From positions 1 to 64,000 of the forward strand of contig NZ_JAPRAQ010000006.1 in NCBI RefSeq assembly GCF_029989365.1: a stretch of 64,000 nucleotides of DNA. The letters run 5' to 3'. This stretch comes from Bradyrhizobium sp. Arg816 (GTDB lineage: Bacteria; Pseudomonadota; Alphaproteobacteria; Rhizobiales; Xanthobacteraceae). Under the pieces are notes generated by a model. It made no database searches, was not told where the DNA came from, and worked only from the letters and a program-made list of their open reading frames with translations. The position numbers and the translations under genes were made by a program. Within the stretch, counting starts at the first letter, position 1. Every line of letters starts with the position of its first letter. This document shows positions 43,484-52,070 of the stretch, in pieces.

Positions 43484-46225
43484 ATGAATATCGTCATTGT
43501 GGAGTCGCCGGCGAAAGCCAAGACGATCAACAAATATCTGGGCTCGTCCTACGAGGTTCTGGCCTCGTTCGGCCATGTCCGCGACCTCCCGGCGAAGAAC
43601 GGTTCCGTCGATCCGGACGAAAATTTCAAGATGATCTGGGAGGTCGACCCCAAGGCGGCCGGCCGGCTCAACGATATCGCCAAGTCCCTGAAGAACGCCG
43701 ACCGCTTGATTCTGGCGACCGACCCTGATCGCGAGGGCGAGGCCATCTCCTGGCACGTGCTGGAGGTGCTGAAGGAAAAGCGCGCGCTGAAGGATCAGAA
43801 GATCGAGCGCGTGGTGTTCAACGCCATCACCAAGCAGGCCGTCACGGATGCGATGAAGAATCCGCGCCAGATCGACGGCGCGCTGGTCGACGCCTATATG
43901 GCGCGCCGGGCGCTGGACTATCTGGTCGGCTTCACCCTCTCCCCCGTGCTGTGGCGCAAGCTGCCGGGCGCCCGCTCGGCCGGCCGCGTGCAGTCGGTGG
44001 CACTGCGGCTGGTCTGCGACCGCGAGCTCGAGATCGAAAAGTTCGTGCCGCGCGAGTACTGGTCGCTGATCGCGACCTTGCTGACGCCGCGCGGCGACGC
44101 CTTCGAGGCGCGCCTCGTCGGCGCCGACGGCAAGAAGATCCAGCGGCTCGACGTCGGCAGCGGCGCGGAAGCGGAAGACTTCAAGAAGGCGCTGGAAGCA
44201 GCCGCCTATGCCGTGACCTCGGTCGATGCGAAGCCGGCCCGGCGCAATCCGCAGGCCCCTTTCACCACCTCGACGCTGCAGCAGGAAGCCAGCCGCAAAT
44301 ACGGCTTTGCGCCGGCGCACACGATGCGCATCGCCCAACGCCTCTATGAGGGCATCGACATCGGCGGCGAGACCACCGGACTCATTACTTATATGCGTAC
44401 CGACGGCGTGCAGATCGATCCGTCCGCGATCACCCAGGCGCGCAAGGTGATCGGCGAGGATTACGGCAACGCCTATGTGCCGGAGGCCCCGCGCCAGTAC
44501 CAGGCCAAGGCCAAGAACGCCCAGGAAGCGCACGAAGCGATCCGCCCGACCGACATGTCGCGCCGCCCCGACAGCATGAGCCGCAAGCTCGATGCCGACC
44601 AGGCGCGACTCTATGAGCTGATCTGGAAGCGCACCATCGCGAGCCAGATGGAATCGGCCGAGCTCGAGCGCACCACCGTCGACATCACTGCGAAGGCAGG
44701 CTCCCGCACGCTGGAGCTGCGGGCGACGGGCCAGGTCGTCAAGTTCGACGGTTTTCTGGCGCTCTATCAGGAAGGCCGCGACGACGAGGAGGACGAGGAC
44801 TCCCGCCGCCTGCCCGCGATGAGCCCGAACGACGCGCTCAAGCGGCAGTCGCTCGCCGTCACCCAGCACTTCACCGAGCCGCCGCCGCGCTTCTCGGAAG
44901 CCTCGCTGGTCAAGCGCATGGAAGAGCTCGGCATCGGCCGTCCCTCGACCTATGCCTCGATCCTCCAGGTCCTGAAGGACCGCGGCTACGTCAAGCTGGA
45001 GAAGAAGCGCCTGCACGGCGAGGACAAGGGCCGCGTTGTGGTCGCCTTCCTCGAAAGCTTCTTCAGCCGCTACGTCGAATATGACTTCACCGCCAATCTG
45101 GAGGAGCAGCTCGACCGCATCTCCAACAACGAGATCTCCTGGCAGCAGGTGCTGAAGGATTTCTGGACCGGCTTCATCGGCGCCGTCGACGAGATCAAGG
45201 ATCTGCGCGTAGCCCAGGTGCTCGACGTGCTCGACGACATGTTGGGCCAGCACATCTATCCGCCCCGTGCCGATGGCGGCGATATCAGGCAGTGCCCGAG
45301 CTGCGGCAACGGCCGGCTCAATCTCAAGGCCGGCAAGTTCGGCGCCTTCGTCGGCTGCTCGAACTATCCGGAATGCCGCTACACCCGCCAGCTCGCCGCC
45401 GACAGCGAGACCACCGCCGACCGTTCGCTCGGCCAGGCCCCTGATACGGGTCGCGATGTCTGGGTCAAGGCCGGCCGCTTCGGGCCGTATATCCAGCTCG
45501 GCGAGCAGAAGGATTATGAGGAAGGCGAGAAGCCGAAGCGCGCGGGCATCCCGAAGGGCACCTCGCCGGGCGATGTCGAGCTCGAGCTTGCGCTGAAGCT
45601 GTTGTCGCTGCCGCGCGAGATCGGCAAGCATCCGGAGACCGGCCAGCCGATCACGGCAGGTCTCGGCCGTTTCGGGCCGTTCGTGAAGCACGAGAAGACC
45701 TACGCCAGCCTGGAGAGCGGCGACGAGGTCTTCGATATCGGCCTCAACCGCGCGGTGACGCTGATCGCGGAGAAGGTCGCCAAGGGCCCGAGCCGCCGCT
45801 TCGGCGCCGACCCCGGCAAGGCGATCGGCGATCATCCGACCCTCGGCACCGTCACGGTGAAGAGCGGCCGCTACGGCGCCTATGTCACGGCAGGCGGCGT
45901 CAACGCGACGATCCCGGCCGAGTTCGAAAAGGACACCGTCACGCTGCCGCAGGCGATCGCGCTGATCGACGAGCGCGCGGCCAAGGGCGGCGGCAAGACC
46001 AAGGCGAAGAAAGCCGCGAAGCCGGCCAAGGCCAAGAAGGCTGCGGAGAAGGCCGGCGATGACGCCGCGCCGAAGCCGAAGAAACCGGCCGCGAAGAAGG
46101 CGGCCAAACCCAAATCCGAATCCACCAGCAAGGCGCGCGCCGCCGTGTCGACGATCGCAAAAACGTCGCCGACCAAGACCGCCGCCCCCAAGGCTCCGGC
46201 CAAGAAGAGTGCCGGCAAGACCTAG
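43484..46225 (+). CDS. topA: DNA topoisomerase I
   Basis: Type IA topoisomerase, 913 aa, that relaxes negative supercoils. Visible: MNIVIVESPAKAKTINKYLG (Toprim), TDPDREGEAISWH with the metal-binding acidic residues, TYMRTDGVQI with the catalytic Tyr, and a single-type zinc-binding repeat CPSCGNGRLNLKAGKFGAFVGCSNYPEC. The last 90 residues are K/A/P-rich and basic, as in many actinobacterial and alphaproteobacterial enzymes. ATG 43484 gives the family start. Confidence 0.97.
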   Translation: MNIVIVESPAKAKTINKYLGSSYEVLASFGHVRDLPAKNGSVDPDENFKMIWEVDPKAAGRLNDIAKSLKNADRLILATDPDREGEAISWHVLEVLKEKRALKDQKIERVVFNAITKQAVTDAMKNPRQIDGALVDAYMARRALDYLVGFTLSPVLWRKLPGARSAGRVQSVALRLVCDRELEIEKFVPREYWSLIATLLTPRGDAFEARLVGADGKKIQRLDVGSGAEAEDFKKALEAAAYAVTSVDAKPARRNPQAPFTTSTLQQEASRKYGFAPAHTMRIAQRLYEGIDIGGETTGLITYMRTDGVQIDPSAITQARKVIGEDYGNAYVPEAPRQYQAKAKNAQEAHEAIRPTDMSRRPDSMSRKLDADQARLYELIWKRTIASQMESAELERTTVDITAKAGSRTLELRATGQVVKFDGFLALYQEGRDDEEDEDSRRLPAMSPNDALKRQSLAVTQHFTEPPPRFSEASLVKRMEELGIGRPSTYASILQVLKDRGYVKLEKKRLHGEDKGRVVVAFLESFFSRYVEYDFTANLEEQLDRISNNEISWQQVLKDFWTGFIGAVDEIKDLRVAQVLDVLDDMLGQHIYPPRADGGDIRQCPSCGNGRLNLKAGKFGAFVGCSNYPECRYTRQLAADSETTADRSLGQAPDTGRDVWVKAGRFGPYIQLGEQKDYEEGEKPKRAGIPKGTSPGDVELELALKLLSLPREIGKHPETGQPITAGLGRFGPFVKHEKTYASLESGDEVFDIGLNRAVTLIAEKVAKGPSRRFGADPGKAIGDHPTLGTVTVKSGRYGAYVTAGGVNATIPAEFEKDTVTLPQAIALIDERAAKGGGKTKAKKAAKPAKAKKAAEKAGDDAAPKPKKPAAKKAAKPKSESTSKARAAVSTIAKTSPTKTAAPKAPAKKSAGKT

Positions 46226-46244
46226 ATCAAGAATTAGAGGTTAA

Positions 46245-48629
46245 GTGAAACGCAAGAATGACCATGGCTTTCCCGACCGGAGCGCCATCGTCGCCTTCAT
46301 CAAGGCAAATCCCGGAAAGGTCGGGACCCGCGAAATTGCGCGCGAGTTCGGCCTGAAGAACGCCGATCGCATCGAGCTCAAGCGCATGCTGCGCGAGCTC
46401 GCCGACGACGGCACCATCAAGAAAAAGCGCCACAAGGTTTCCGAGCCGGACAGCCTGCCGCCGACGCTGGTTGCCGACATCACCGGCCGTGACAGTGACG
46501 GCGAGCTGATCGCCTCCCCCACCGAATGGGACGAGGTCGAAAGCGGCGAACCGCCAAAAATCCTCATCGTCATGCCGCGCCGGCCAAAGCCGGGCACCGC
46601 GGCCGGAATCGGCGATCGCGCGCTGCTGCGCGTCGAGCGCTCGGACGAGAACGAAGGCCCGGCCTATCGCGGCCACATCATCAAGGTCTTCGACAAGACG
46701 AAGAGCCGCATCCTCGGCGTGTTCCGCAGTCTGCCCGAAGGCGGCGGACGGCTGGTCCCGGTCGACAAGAAGTCTGCCGACCGCGAGCTGAACATCGCCG
46801 CGGCCGACGCACACGGCGCGCAGGACGGCGACCTCGTCAGCGTCGACATCATCCGCTCGCGCGCGTTTGGGCTGGCCTCGGGCCGGGTCAAGGAGAAGCT
46901 CGGCTCGGTCAAGTCGGAGAAGGCGATCAGCCTGATCGCGATCTACGCGCACGACATCCCCCTGCAGTTCCGGCCCGCGGCAGAGCGTGAAGCCGAAGCG
47001 GCGGAGCCCGCCAATCTGAAGGGACGTGAAGACTGGCGCGACGTGCCGCTCGTCACCATCGATCCGCCGGATGCGAAGGATCACGACGACGCGGTGCATG
47101 CGCAACCCGACCCTGATCCGAACAACAGAGGCGGCTTCATCGTCGACGTCGCCATCGCGGACGTGAGCTTCTACGTGCGGCCGGGCACCGCGCTCGACCG
47201 CGATGCGCTCGATCGCGGCAACTCGGTTTATTTCCCGGACCGCGTCGTGCCGATGCTGCCCGAGCGCATCTCGAACAATCTCTGCTCGCTGGTGCCGGGC
47301 GAGCCGCGCGGCGCGCTCGCAGTGCGGATGGTGCTGGGCCCCGACGGGCGCAAGCGCTCGCACAGCTTCCACCGCATCCTGATGCGCTCGGCGGCGAAAC
47401 TGAACTATGCGCAGGCGCAGGCCGCGATCGACGGCCGGCCCGACGATACCACCGGCCCGCTGCTCGATCCGATCCTGAGGCCGCTTTACGCCGCTTATGC
47501 CTGCGCCAAACGCGCCCGCGACGAGCGTGATCCGCTCAATCTCGATCTGCCCGAGCGCAAGATCCTGTTGAAGAGCGACGGCACGGTCGATCGCGTCGTC
47601 GTGCCCGAACGTCTCGATGCGCACAAGCTGATCGAGGAGTTCATGATCCTCGCCAACGTCGCGGCAGCCGAGATGCTGGAGAAGAAGTCTCTCCCGCTGA
47701 TCTACCGCGTGCACGACGAGCCGACGCTGGAGAAGGTCCACGCACTCGCGGAGTTTCTGGAGACGCTGGACGTTCCGTTCGCGAAAGGCGGCGCGCTGCG
47801 GCCCGCTTTGTTCAACCGCGTGCTGGCGCAGCTCGAAGGCCATGACCACTTCCCGCTGGTGAGCGAGGTCGTGCTGCGCGCCCAGGCCCAGGCCGAATAT
47901 TCCGCCGAGAATTACGGTCATTTCGGCCTGAACGTGCGCCGCTACGCGCATTTCACCTCGCCGATCCGCCGCTATGCCGACCTCGTCGTGCACCGCGCGC
48001 TGGTCCGCGCGCTCGGCCTCGGCGAAGGCGCCCTGCCCGACAGCGAGACGCCGGAAAGCCTTGGCGAGGTCGCAGCCCACATCTCGGTAACCGAACGGCG
48101 CGCGATGAAGGCGGAGCGCGAGACCGTCGACCGGCTGATCGCCCATCACCTCGCCGACCGCATCGGCGCGAGTTTCCAGAGCCGCGTCTCCGGCGTCACC
48201 CGCGCCGGCCTGTTCGTCAAGCTCGCAGAGACCGGCGCCGACGGCCTGATCCCGATCCGATCCCTTGGCACGGAATATTTCAACTATGACGAGAGCCGGC
48301 ACGCGCTCGTCGGCACGCGCAGCGGCACCATGCATCAGCTGGGTGACGTCGTTGACGTCCGTCTGATAGAAGCAGCTCCCATCGCAGGCGCGCTGCGCTT
48401 CGAGCTGCTGTCGTCGACCGGCGAGACCGCGCCGCGCGGCCGCAGGCCATCCGGTCCGCAACGCCGCCCCTCGTTCAAGGCGCATCCCGGACGCAGCCCG
48501 GCGAAGAAACACAAGCCGGCGAAACAGAAGAAGCCCGGCAAGGGCAAGAAGGCCCAAGGTAAGAACCAAGGTAAGAACCAAGGCAAGAACAAAGGGAAAG
48601 GCAAGGGCCAGAAGGGCAAGGCATGGTGA
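46245..48629 (+). CDS. rnr: Ribonuclease R
   Basis: 3'-5' exoribonuclease of the RNB family, 794 aa. It has an N-terminal helix-turn-helix (KVGTREIAREFGLKNADRIE), cold-shock-like domains, the RNB active site (TIDPPDAKDHDDAVHA with the catalytic Asp cluster), FTSPIRRYADLVVHRAL and an S1 domain (GVTRAGLFVKLAETGADGLI). The tail is a Gly/Lys/Asn repeat (GKNQGKNQGKNKGKGKGQK). GTG start with AGAGG upstream, 19 bp after topA. The DUF983 gene starts 7 bp before its stop. Confidence 0.96.
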   Translation: MKRKNDHGFPDRSAIVAFIKANPGKVGTREIAREFGLKNADRIELKRMLRELADDGTIKKKRHKVSEPDSLPPTLVADITGRDSDGELIASPTEWDEVESGEPPKILIVMPRRPKPGTAAGIGDRALLRVERSDENEGPAYRGHIIKVFDKTKSRILGVFRSLPEGGGRLVPVDKKSADRELNIAAADAHGAQDGDLVSVDIIRSRAFGLASGRVKEKLGSVKSEKAISLIAIYAHDIPLQFRPAAEREAEAAEPANLKGREDWRDVPLVTIDPPDAKDHDDAVHAQPDPDPNNRGGFIVDVAIADVSFYVRPGTALDRDALDRGNSVYFPDRVVPMLPERISNNLCSLVPGEPRGALAVRMVLGPDGRKRSHSFHRILMRSAAKLNYAQAQAAIDGRPDDTTGPLLDPILRPLYAAYACAKRARDERDPLNLDLPERKILLKSDGTVDRVVVPERLDAHKLIEEFMILANVAAAEMLEKKSLPLIYRVHDEPTLEKVHALAEFLETLDVPFAKGGALRPALFNRVLAQLEGHDHFPLVSEVVLRAQAQAEYSAENYGHFGLNVRRYAHFTSPIRRYADLVVHRALVRALGLGEGALPDSETPESLGEVAAHISVTERRAMKAERETVDRLIAHHLADRIGASFQSRVSGVTRAGLFVKLAETGADGLIPIRSLGTEYFNYDESRHALVGTRSGTMHQLGDVVDVRLIEAAPIAGALRFELLSSTGETAPRGRRPSGPQRRPSFKAHPGRSPAKKHKPAKQKKPGKGKKAQGKNQGKNQGKNKGKGKGQKGKAW

Positions 48630-49063
48630 CGACGAGCACGGCCCCGAAGATCTGGACGCGCGAGACCGGCCTCGTCGAGAAGCGCGACGTCTGGACGGCC
48701 ATGAAGCGAGGCTTCCGCGGCCGATGCCCGCGCTGCGGCGAGGGCAAGCTGTTCCGTGCTTTCCTCAAAACCGCGGACAATTGTGCGGTTTGCGGCCTCG
48801 ACTTCACGCCGCACCGCGCCGACGATCTGCCGGCCTATCTCGTCATCGTCATCGTCGGCCACATCGTGGTGCCCACGATCCTCTGGATCGAGACCAACTA
48901 CACCACGCCGGTCTGGCTCAGCTTCGCGGCCTATCTGCCCTTCACCTTCGTCGCCTCGCTCGCGTTGCTCCAGCCGGTCAAGGGAGCTGTGGTCGGTCTG
49001 CAATGGGCTCTGCGCATGCACGGCTTTGACGACAACCCTCCGGATGGTATTCCGCCGGTCTAA
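48623..49063 (+). CDS. DUF983 membrane protein with two zinc-ribbon-like CxxC pairs
   Basis: A 146-aa protein: GRCPRCGEGKLFRAFLK and NCAVCGLDF form two CxxC knuckles, then two hydrophobic helices (AYLVIVIVGHIVVPTILWIE and WLSFAAYLPFTFVASLALL). This is the DUF983 pattern. Some relatives are associated with cytochrome oxidase or membrane quality control but no role is established. Overlap with rnr by 7 bp implies coupling. Confidence 0.88.
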   Translation: MVTTSTAPKIWTRETGLVEKRDVWTAMKRGFRGRCPRCGEGKLFRAFLKTADNCAVCGLDFTPHRADDLPAYLVIVIVGHIVVPTILWIETNYTTPVWLSFAAYLPFTFVASLALLQPVKGAVVGLQWALRMHGFDDNPPDGIPPV

Positions 49064-49095
49064 GCAAATAATCAAAAAGCGGTTTGGGTGAGGAC

Positions 49096-49845
49096 ATGAC
49101 GGACACGTCGCAGGCAGCCGAGAAGGCCAAGATCCACGAGGGCAAGGAAGCCGACCACCATCCCTATTTCCGTCCCCGCGATGCGGCGACGCTGATCCTG
49201 GTCGACCGTAGCGGCAACATCCCAAAAGTCCTGGTCGGCAAGCGCCACGACAAGGTGGTGTTCATGCCCGGAAAGTTCGTCTTCCCCGGCGGTCGTGTCG
49301 ACAAGGACGACTATCGCGTGCCGTGTGCTGCATCCATCACCGCCGAGCTGGAAGCCAATCTCGCCAAGGGCAGCCCGAAGACTCCGGCCTCGCGCGCCAA
49401 GTCGCTGGCGATTGCCGCAATCCGCGAGGCCTGCGAAGAGACCGGCCTCTGCCTCGGACGCAAGACCGAGGGGAAAGCAAAACTCGAGGGCGCCTGGAAG
49501 CCGTTCGCGGATGCGGGCCTGCTGCCCGACCCCTCAAGCCTGTTCCTGATCGCGCGCGCCATCACCCCGCCCGGCCGCGTCAAGCGCTTCGATACCCGCT
49601 TCTTCACCGCGGATGCGTCCGCGATCACCCACCGCGTCGAGGGCGTGATCCATGCGGATGCCGAGCTGGTCGAGCTGGTCTGGGTCGAGCTCGGCTCGAG
49701 GCCGCTCGCCGATCTGCATCCGATGACACGCAACGTGCTCAACGAGCTCGATGCGCGCCTTGCCACCGGCCCGCTCCGCCACGATGCGCCGGTGCCGTTC
49801 TTCCATTTCTACGGCGGCAAGATGCAGAAGGATATCTTGAGCTGA
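49096..49845 (+). CDS. NUDIX hydrolase with a split Nudix box
   Basis: A 249-aa pyrophosphohydrolase-like protein. The Nudix box begins FPGGRVDKDD and ends AAIREACEETGLCLG, with the REx2EE core intact, but more than 30 residues are inserted between the two halves. That arrangement recalls the NUDT19/RP2 subgroup, in which CoA diphosphatase activity is known; function here is inference. ATG 49096 follows GAGGAC. It is 32 bp after the DUF983 gene. Confidence 0.85.
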   Translation: MTDTSQAAEKAKIHEGKEADHHPYFRPRDAATLILVDRSGNIPKVLVGKRHDKVVFMPGKFVFPGGRVDKDDYRVPCAASITAELEANLAKGSPKTPASRAKSLAIAAIREACEETGLCLGRKTEGKAKLEGAWKPFADAGLLPDPSSLFLIARAITPPGRVKRFDTRFFTADASAITHRVEGVIHADAELVELVWVELGSRPLADLHPMTRNVLNELDARLATGPLRHDAPVPFFHFYGGKMQKDILS

Positions 49846-49872
49846 TCCAGCCACCGAGCTCTCCAGGCTCGT

Positions 49873-50382
49873 TCACGCGATCAGCAAACTCAGCGCGGCA
49901 CCTCTGAAGGCGCGGTCTTCGCTGCCACCTTGTCCGTGACCGATCGCCCAGTACTGCGGCCACACAAGCTGCTCCAACCCTCGCGCCGTCGCAGAGGTGA
50001 AGGACGACCAACGCGGGGAGCCGTGATCGCGGTATAGGAGACCGCCGGGGCCCATATCCGGATAGAAAGCGACGTGAATATCGAAATCGCCGCCTGCCGG
50101 AAAATCAGGTCCGAACCAATAGGATGGACTGCGTCCCGGTTGGCGCCCTACGATGGCTGTCAGAGTTTGCTTCGGTCCCCTGAGACCAAGCCAGAACGGC
50201 GCGATCGAACCAGGCGCGAAGGCCGTGAAAATCGTCTGAGCTGATGCGACATCGGTCGCGGCACTTCGTCCGACCAGTCTCAGCTCGATCCTGTGTCCGC
50301 TCTCCACACATCCGCTGAACGGCGCTTCGGCTTCCCCGGGCGGCAGCTCCCTCCATTTGGCGGGATCAGTATCCCGTAGCGG
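49873..50382 (-). pseudogene. Severed C-terminal part of the metallophosphoesterase gene
   Basis: This 169-codon stretch continues the frame of the next entry directly after its TGA, with no other stop. It reads PLRDTDPAKWRELPPGEAEA, then a beta-rich domain (GCVESGHRIELRLVG and GDFDIHVAFYPDMGPGGL). A GTG at 50307 could start a 144-aa product, but no ribosome site is clear. It looks like the C-terminal carbohydrate-binding-like domain of a longer enzyme. Confidence 0.7.
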
Positions 50383-51231
50383 TCATTCCATCCTCTCCCT
50401 GACAACGCCGTCGGTATCGAGCACCTGATAACGCAGGCCTTCCTCGTCCAGCGCGGCTTGAACGCAATGCAGATACTCGACGCCTTCCGGCATCCTGTGC
50501 GCCGTTCCCGCGCCCGCAGTGCATATCTGCAGGACACCGCGATGCGCCTGGACGTCGAAGGCGAGGATGTGGCTGCACAGATAGGCAAGCACGTTTTCGT
50601 TCACCAGGATGTCCCAGAACGGGCGGGCATATTCGTGGCCGATCTCGCGCTGATACGTCCCCGTAAAGCCGTTGACGGGAAACACCGGGTGATGACCAAG
50701 GACGAGCTTGTGCCGGGCGTCACTATTTTCTCTGAGCGTCGCTTCCAGCCACCCGAGCTCGAGATGGCCCTCACCTCCAAGGCCGCTCCAGAGCGTGTTG
50801 ACGAACACCATCAGGAGGTCGCCGCGCCGCACGAAGTAGGAGAGACCCGCTTGCCCCGGCGGCCCGTTCTTCGGCAGCGCGAGCACTGCGCGAAACACCG
50901 CCTCGCTCATCACATCATAGGTCGTGTGATTGCCGGTTGTGTGCCACATCGGAATGGCCGCACGGTCGAGCCATGCCATTTCCGTATCCAGCCAACAGCG
51001 CCACTGCGCGTGCAGCGCGCCCGGATCCGGCGTCAATCCGATGATTTCATCGCCCGGGAAGAGAACGAATTCAGGCTGCGGTCTCAGGCGTTGAACGACC
51101 GCATTGACCGAGGCGAAGGTCTTCTCGTGCAAGCCATCCGGCACGCCCGAACAGGAGTCGCCATACAACAGGAATTGGTGGCCCTTGCCGCGCGGCAGAA
51201 TCGCGGGAATGGAGTTATTCGCTGAGGTCAT
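50383..51231 (-). CDS. Metallophosphoesterase, ended by an in-frame TGA
   Basis: Calcineurin-like phosphoesterase core of 282 aa from ATG 51231 (GGAAGG upstream). Motifs: WHTTGNHTTYD (GNH[ED]-like), VLGHHPVFPVNG (GHxP) and SHILAFDVQAHRG (metal His). The first motif is GDSCSG instead of GDxHG, so one His ligand seems missing. No signal peptide. The frame reads ERME-TGA-PLRDTD; restoring TGA to a sense codon such as TGG gives one 452-aa protein. It is either a recent nonsense mutation, a readthrough site or a sequencing error. Confidence 0.75.
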   Translation of the reverse strand: MTSANNSIPAILPRGKGHQFLLYGDSCSGVPDGLHEKTFASVNAVVQRLRPQPEFVLFPGDEIIGLTPDPGALHAQWRCWLDTEMAWLDRAAIPMWHTTGNHTTYDVMSEAVFRAVLALPKNGPPGQAGLSYFVRRGDLLMVFVNTLWSGLGGEGHLELGWLEATLRENSDARHKLVLGHHPVFPVNGFTGTYQREIGHEYARPFWDILVNENVLAYLCSHILAFDVQAHRGVLQICTAGAGTAHRMPEGVEYLHCVQAALDEEGLRYQVLDTDGVVRERME

Positions 51232-51307
51232 GGCCTTCCATTGCGGTTTCGGCCGCGAGGATGGCAATTTCCGCAACGGGTAGCAACAGGCCGTGGCTGG
51301 ACCTCAA

Positions 51308-51850
51308 TCAGGAATCATCGGGCTCGGTGCCAACATAGTCGCGCGCCGGCAGTTTCAGGACGCGGCCGATCTCGCTTGCGAGCTTGTCCGCCTCCTCGCG
51401 CTTCGTGAAGCTCTGAAGCGTGATCGGCTCGGTGCCCCTGTTGCCGCAGAGATTGACGTCGTAGGTCGTCAGATCCGCATCGTAGTCGTCGGTGATGCTG
51501 ACGAAGTGATAGTCGGCGAGATCGCGCTGACTGCGGATATTGAGCGGGCCGAACTGCCTGGTGATGACGATCTGGCGCAGCGTCTCGTTGAGTACGACGA
51601 AGGTGCGGAACGTCAGCAGGATGATTCCGGGGATGCCGACGAGCAGTCCCAACCCCGTGAACACCAGCACCGGCACGAGATCATCGGCGAGCCGGCCAAA
51701 ACCGGAAAAATCCTGGCGCAGGCCGAGCGCGACGTTCCACAAGAGATAACCGCTCGCGGCCAGCAGCGGCAGCGACAGCAGGCGGCCGACCCATGGCATG
51801 GGCCGGTCGATGCGGACGGTGCCGCCGTCCACGGTCATTGCACCTGCCAT
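51308..51850 (-). CDS. Hypothetical two-helix membrane protein
   Basis: A 180-aa protein with hydrophobic helices at VGRLLSLPLLAASGYLLWNV and LVPVLVFTGLGLLVGIPGII, followed by a beta-rich cytoplasmic-type domain (LRQIVITRQFGPLNIRSQRD, then DYHFVSITDDYDADL). This resembles PH-like membrane-anchored domains, but I cannot name the family. ATG 51850 follows AGGAG. It is 76 bp upstream of the split phosphoesterase gene on the same strand. Confidence 0.75.
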   Translation of the reverse strand: MAGAMTVDGGTVRIDRPMPWVGRLLSLPLLAASGYLLWNVALGLRQDFSGFGRLADDLVPVLVFTGLGLLVGIPGIILLTFRTFVVLNETLRQIVITRQFGPLNIRSQRDLADYHFVSITDDYDADLTTYDVNLCGNRGTEPITLQSFTKREEADKLASEIGRVLKLPARDYVGTEPDDS

Positions 51851-51917
51851 TGAAGGTCTCCTCACGGGTCTTGGCTTGGTCGGGGCGAGCGGCGGATCGG
51901 TTCGATGGCTCCCCCTT

Positions 51918-51955
51918 GTCATTCCGGGGCGTGCGCAGCGCGAGCCCGGAATGAC
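51918..51955. repeat. Short palindromic repeat element (class E)
   Basis: GTCATTCCGGG (51918-51928) and CCCGGAATGAC (51945-51955) are perfect inverted repeats with a 16-bp centre containing GTGCGCAGCGCGA. It sits between two divergent genes. Confidence 0.75.
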
Positions 51956-52070
51956 GCGATTGTGCTGAGCATGTCGCGAAAAACGAAAAAATCTTCCCGC
52001 CTCCCCCGATGGCGGAGTTCCCAGGCGTCCCTATGTCTTCCCCAACGACACCCAGAACGGATACGGGGCG

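Noticed and set aside
43439..45835. 798-codon open frame on the minus strand opposite topA
   Set aside because: Shadow frame caused by high GC; its sequence is Arg/Leu/Ala/Asp-rich without family motifs while topA is unmistakable on the other strand.
46227..48581. 784-codon open frame on the minus strand opposite rnr
   Set aside because: Antisense shadow of rnr with the composition of translated antisense DNA.
50383..50385. TGA read as selenocysteine
   Set aside because: The position is outside the catalytic motifs, no SECIS-like hairpin is evident just downstream and no selenocysteine genes are present.
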